64,000 nucleotides of DNA from assembly GCF_001543895.1 (NCBI RefSeq), contig NZ_JYIJ01000018.1, forward strand, positions 732,672 through 796,671, in the 5' to 3' direction. The translations under genes were made by a program, and so were the position numbers. The stretch comes from Carbonactinospora thermoautotrophica. GTDB taxonomy: Bacteria; Actinomycetota; Actinomycetes; Streptomycetales; Carbonactinosporaceae. The first letter of the stretch is position 1, and each line of letters starts with the position of its first letter. Below are positions 62,167-64,000 of the stretch, one piece after another. The notes under the pieces were generated by a model. The model made no database searches and was not told the origin of the DNA. It saw only the letters and a program-made list of their open reading frames with translations.

Positions 62167-63456
62167 TCAGCGCCGGGGTTGCTGCCAGCCGGGCGGCGGG
62201 GGTGGGGGTGGGCCGGGCTGCTGCCACGGCCCGGGGGGTGCGCCGGCCTGCTGGTACTGCGGGCCGGGTGGTGGCCCGTACGGGCCGGGCGGCCCGGGCG
62301 GTGGTGGCCAGCCGCCCCCGCCCGGCGACTGGTTGCGGTTCCCGCCGCGCCGGGCCAGCAGCACCACCAGCGCGATCACGGCCCCGACGGCGAGCAGCCC
62401 GCCCAGCGCCCACACCAGCACCCCGGGGCCGCCCGCGTTGGTATCACCGTTGGCCTGCGGCTGCTGCGTGGGCTGGGCGGCGGTCAACTCGGGGGCGAGG
62501 GGGTTCTTGTCCCGGGGCCACTCGCCCACGTCCTCGGTCAGCGCCCGCACCGGGTTGATCATCCCGTACCCGCAGTAGTCGTCCCTGCCCGGCGGCCCGC
62601 AGTCGTCGGCGGTCTTGATCAGCCGGTGGATCACCTGGTTCGCCGACAGCTCCGGGTACTTGGCCCGGATCAACGCCACCGTCGCCGACACGTAGGCGGT
62701 GGCCGAACTGGTCCCGTCCACCGTCTTGTACTTGCCGCCCGGACGAGCTGTGTAGATGCCAACCCCGGGCGCGGCCACCGTGACCCACGGGCCGTGTCCG
62801 GTCTTCGCCCACGGCTTGCCGTGCTCGTCCACAGCGGTGACCGCGATCACGCCCGCGTATCCGGCTGGATAGGCCGGACGACTGTTCGCGTTGTTTCCGG
62901 CGCCTGCCACGACCACCACGTCGTGGCGCAGGGCGTACTCGATCGCGGTCTTCTCCGGGTTGTCCTTCGCAAGCTCCGGGTCCAGGTTGTAGCTGGCCAT
63001 GGAGAGATTCAGGACTTTGACGCCCTTGGCCACCACTTCGGGTATCGCCTTTTCGACGGCCGCCGGGTCGTTGCTGCCCCACTCGGAAGTTCTCAGTGGA
63101 AAGATCTTCGCGGCAGGTGCCAGCCCGCGGACACCCGCGGCGGTTACACCCTGCCCCGCGATAATGCTCGCCATGCCCGTGCCGTGGCCACCGACATCGG
63201 TTCTTCCGTCGCTTGATCCCACGAAGTCGCGGCCCGGCATGACCACGTCTTGCAGATCTGGGTGACTAGCATCCACGCCAGTGTCTGCAAGGCCCACTAT
63301 GACGCCCCGGCCTTGACTGTATTTCCAGGCCTCTTGCGCCCGGAGCTTCTGCAACGCCCACTGGTTGCTGACGCCGGCCGTGGCCGGGCCGGACGCGACC
63401 AGCAGCAGGATGCCGGAGGCGGTGAGCAGGCTTCCGGCCCGTAGCAGTCTTCGCAC
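62167..63456 (-). CDS. Mycosin-like subtilisin serine protease of type VII secretion (MycP)
   Basis: A 429-residue membrane-anchored subtilase. Signal peptide (LLTASGILLLVASGPATAG), catalytic Asp in VGLADTGVDASHPD, His in DVGGHGTGMASIIAGQG, oxyanion Asn region VVAGAGNNANSRPAYPAGY, and Ser in DGTSSATAYVSA. After a linker come one TM helix (VLVWALGGLLAVGAVIALVV) and a proline-rich cytosolic tail (GGWPPPPGPPGPYGPPPGPQ). Mycosins process ESX substrates and stabilise the channel. GTG start. The gene upstream encodes a T7SS-associated protein. Confidence 0.92.
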   Translation of the reverse strand: MRRLLRAGSLLTASGILLLVASGPATAGVSNQWALQKLRAQEAWKYSQGRGVIVGLADTGVDASHPDLQDVVMPGRDFVGSSDGRTDVGGHGTGMASIIAGQGVTAAGVRGLAPAAKIFPLRTSEWGSNDPAAVEKAIPEVVAKGVKVLNLSMASYNLDPELAKDNPEKTAIEYALRHDVVVVAGAGNNANSRPAYPAGYAGVIAVTAVDEHGKPWAKTGHGPWVTVAAPGVGIYTARPGGKYKTVDGTSSATAYVSATVALIRAKYPELSANQVIHRLIKTADDCGPPGRDDYCGYGMINPVRALTEDVGEWPRDKNPLAPELTAAQPTQQPQANGDTNAGGPGVLVWALGGLLAVGAVIALVVLLARRGGNRNQSPGGGGWPPPPGPPGPYGPPPGPQYQQAGAPPGPWQQPGPPPPPPPGWQQPRR

Positions 63457-63480
63457 TCGTCGGCTCCGTTTCTTCCCGGC

Positions 63481-64000
63481 CTATTCGATGACCGGGGGCA
63501 CGGTCGGCTTCTTCACCGCCCAGGTCTCTTCGTCCTCGACTAGGTAGGACGGGCGGCGGCTGCGCTCGCGTTCCTGCTCACCCCCCGCCGCGCCGTGCGC
63601 CCCAGGCGCGCCCATCATGCCCATCGGCCCGCCGGCCCCGGTCGGCCGGCCCCCACCAGCACCGGCCCCGGCCGGGCGGCCCCCGGAGATCCCCGACCCG
63701 GGCACCGCACCCCCGCCACCCGGCATCCGGCCGGCCCCGCCCGCGCCGATGCTGCCGCCCGCGCCGCCGGGCACCACACCCCCGGCACCGCCACCGCCGA
63801 CCCGGCCGCCACCGGCCCCGGAGCCGCGACCGGCCCCACCACCACTCACCGGTGGCAGCACCCCGACCGGCGGGACCACCCCACCCGACACGCCCGACCC
63901 CGGTGACGTGGGCTGCCAACCGCCCGGCGACTGGCCCGGCAAACCTTGCGGCGGGTTGACGCCCTCCAGCTCACTGCCCAACGGACCCCCACACGGCCAC
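63481..64000 (-). CDS. Gly/Pro-rich type VII secretion-associated protein, C-terminal part (5' end outside window)
   Basis: The minus-strand frame is open to the window edge. The visible ~170 residues are mostly a low-complexity Gly-Ala-Pro stretch, ending in a conserved acidic tail SRRPSYLVEDEETWAVKKPT and PPVIE. Such tails close WXG100/PPE-like large proteins encoded beside actinobacterial mycosins. The N-terminal domain lies beyond the window. It is 24 bases upstream of the mycosin start, so co-transcribed. Confidence 0.75.
   Translation of the reverse strand, partial: WPCGGPLGSELEGVNPPQGLPGQSPGGWQPTSPGSGVSGGVVPPVGVLPPVSGGGAGRGSGAGGGRVGGGGAGGVVPGGAGGSIGAGGAGRMPGGGGAVPGSGISGGRPAGAGAGGGRPTGAGGPMGMMGAPGAHGAAGGEQERERSRRPSYLVEDEETWAVKKPTVPPVIE

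Overview
The window is GC-rich DNA with GTG/ATG starts and strong GGAGG-type ribosome sites. Its gene content (LAL regulators, a mycosin, DUF3040, a PatA-type acetyltransferase, NarL-type two-component genes) is that of a filamentous actinobacterium. I cannot name the genus. Signs of decay and rearrangement are common: IS982 and Tn3 transposase remnants, and broken selB, lytic polysaccharide monooxygenase (LPMO) and YdeI genes.

Region 1 (about 1-26.7 kb) is a complete-looking specialised-metabolite cluster. A left (mostly minus) arm carries a DAHP synthase, cupin, Tat-exported flavin oxidase, PhzE-like ADIC synthase, phenol-hydroxylase-type flavoprotein and MFS exporter. A plus operon (15.7-23.9 kb) carries aspartokinase, GriI-like and GriH-like enzymes, an amidohydrolase-family protein, an aryl-CoA/AMP ligase, a flavin monooxygenase, an SDR and a PhzD-like isochorismatase. 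Two large LuxR (LAL) regulators, each with a TTA codon, punctuate it. The enzymes imply two aminohydroxybenzoate supplies: 3-hydroxyanthranilate from chorismate (DAHP synthase, PhzE, PhzD, SDR) and 3-amino-4-hydroxybenzoate from aspartate semialdehyde plus DHAP (aspartokinase, GriI, GriH). The ligase and amidohydrolase would join them. A benzoxazole-type or amide-linked product is my inference.

Region 2 (27-40 kb) is mixed: an LPMO-CBM2 pseudogene, an O-methyltransferase, tRNA-Leu(GAG), a PQQ-type sugar dehydrogenase lipoprotein, a GNAT/acyl-CoA-synthetase fusion, an Acg-like nitroreductase, a CPA2 antiporter with a repeated His-rich tail, a DUF3040 protein and a NarL-type two-component pair.

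Region 3 (40.5-50.0 kb) is a C1/selenium island: glutathione-independent formaldehyde dehydrogenase, a decayed selB, intact selA and selD, and a three-subunit formate dehydrogenase. The catalytic subunit reads through an in-frame UGA (selenocysteine) followed by a clear bacterial SECIS hairpin.

Region 4 (50.3-56.2 kb) looks like an undescribed peptide system. Two paralogous short Arg-rich peptides (43 and 48 aa) with strong ribosome sites flank an ABC exporter translationally coupled to a stand-alone Ser/Thr kinase. Two atypical NarL-type regulators follow, and a truncated copy of one sits beside the second peptide. The layout recalls ram/amf morphogen loci but lacks a lanthionine synthetase.

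Region 5 (56.3-64 kb) holds a GAF regulator, aldehyde dehydrogenase and DUF779 protein, a deleted YdeI gene, a CPA1 Na+/H+ antiporter, a UBP zinc-finger protein, and the mycosin end of a type VII secretion locus. Two 50-bp perfect palindromes that differ by one compensated base pair lie near the two ends of the window, each between convergent genes.
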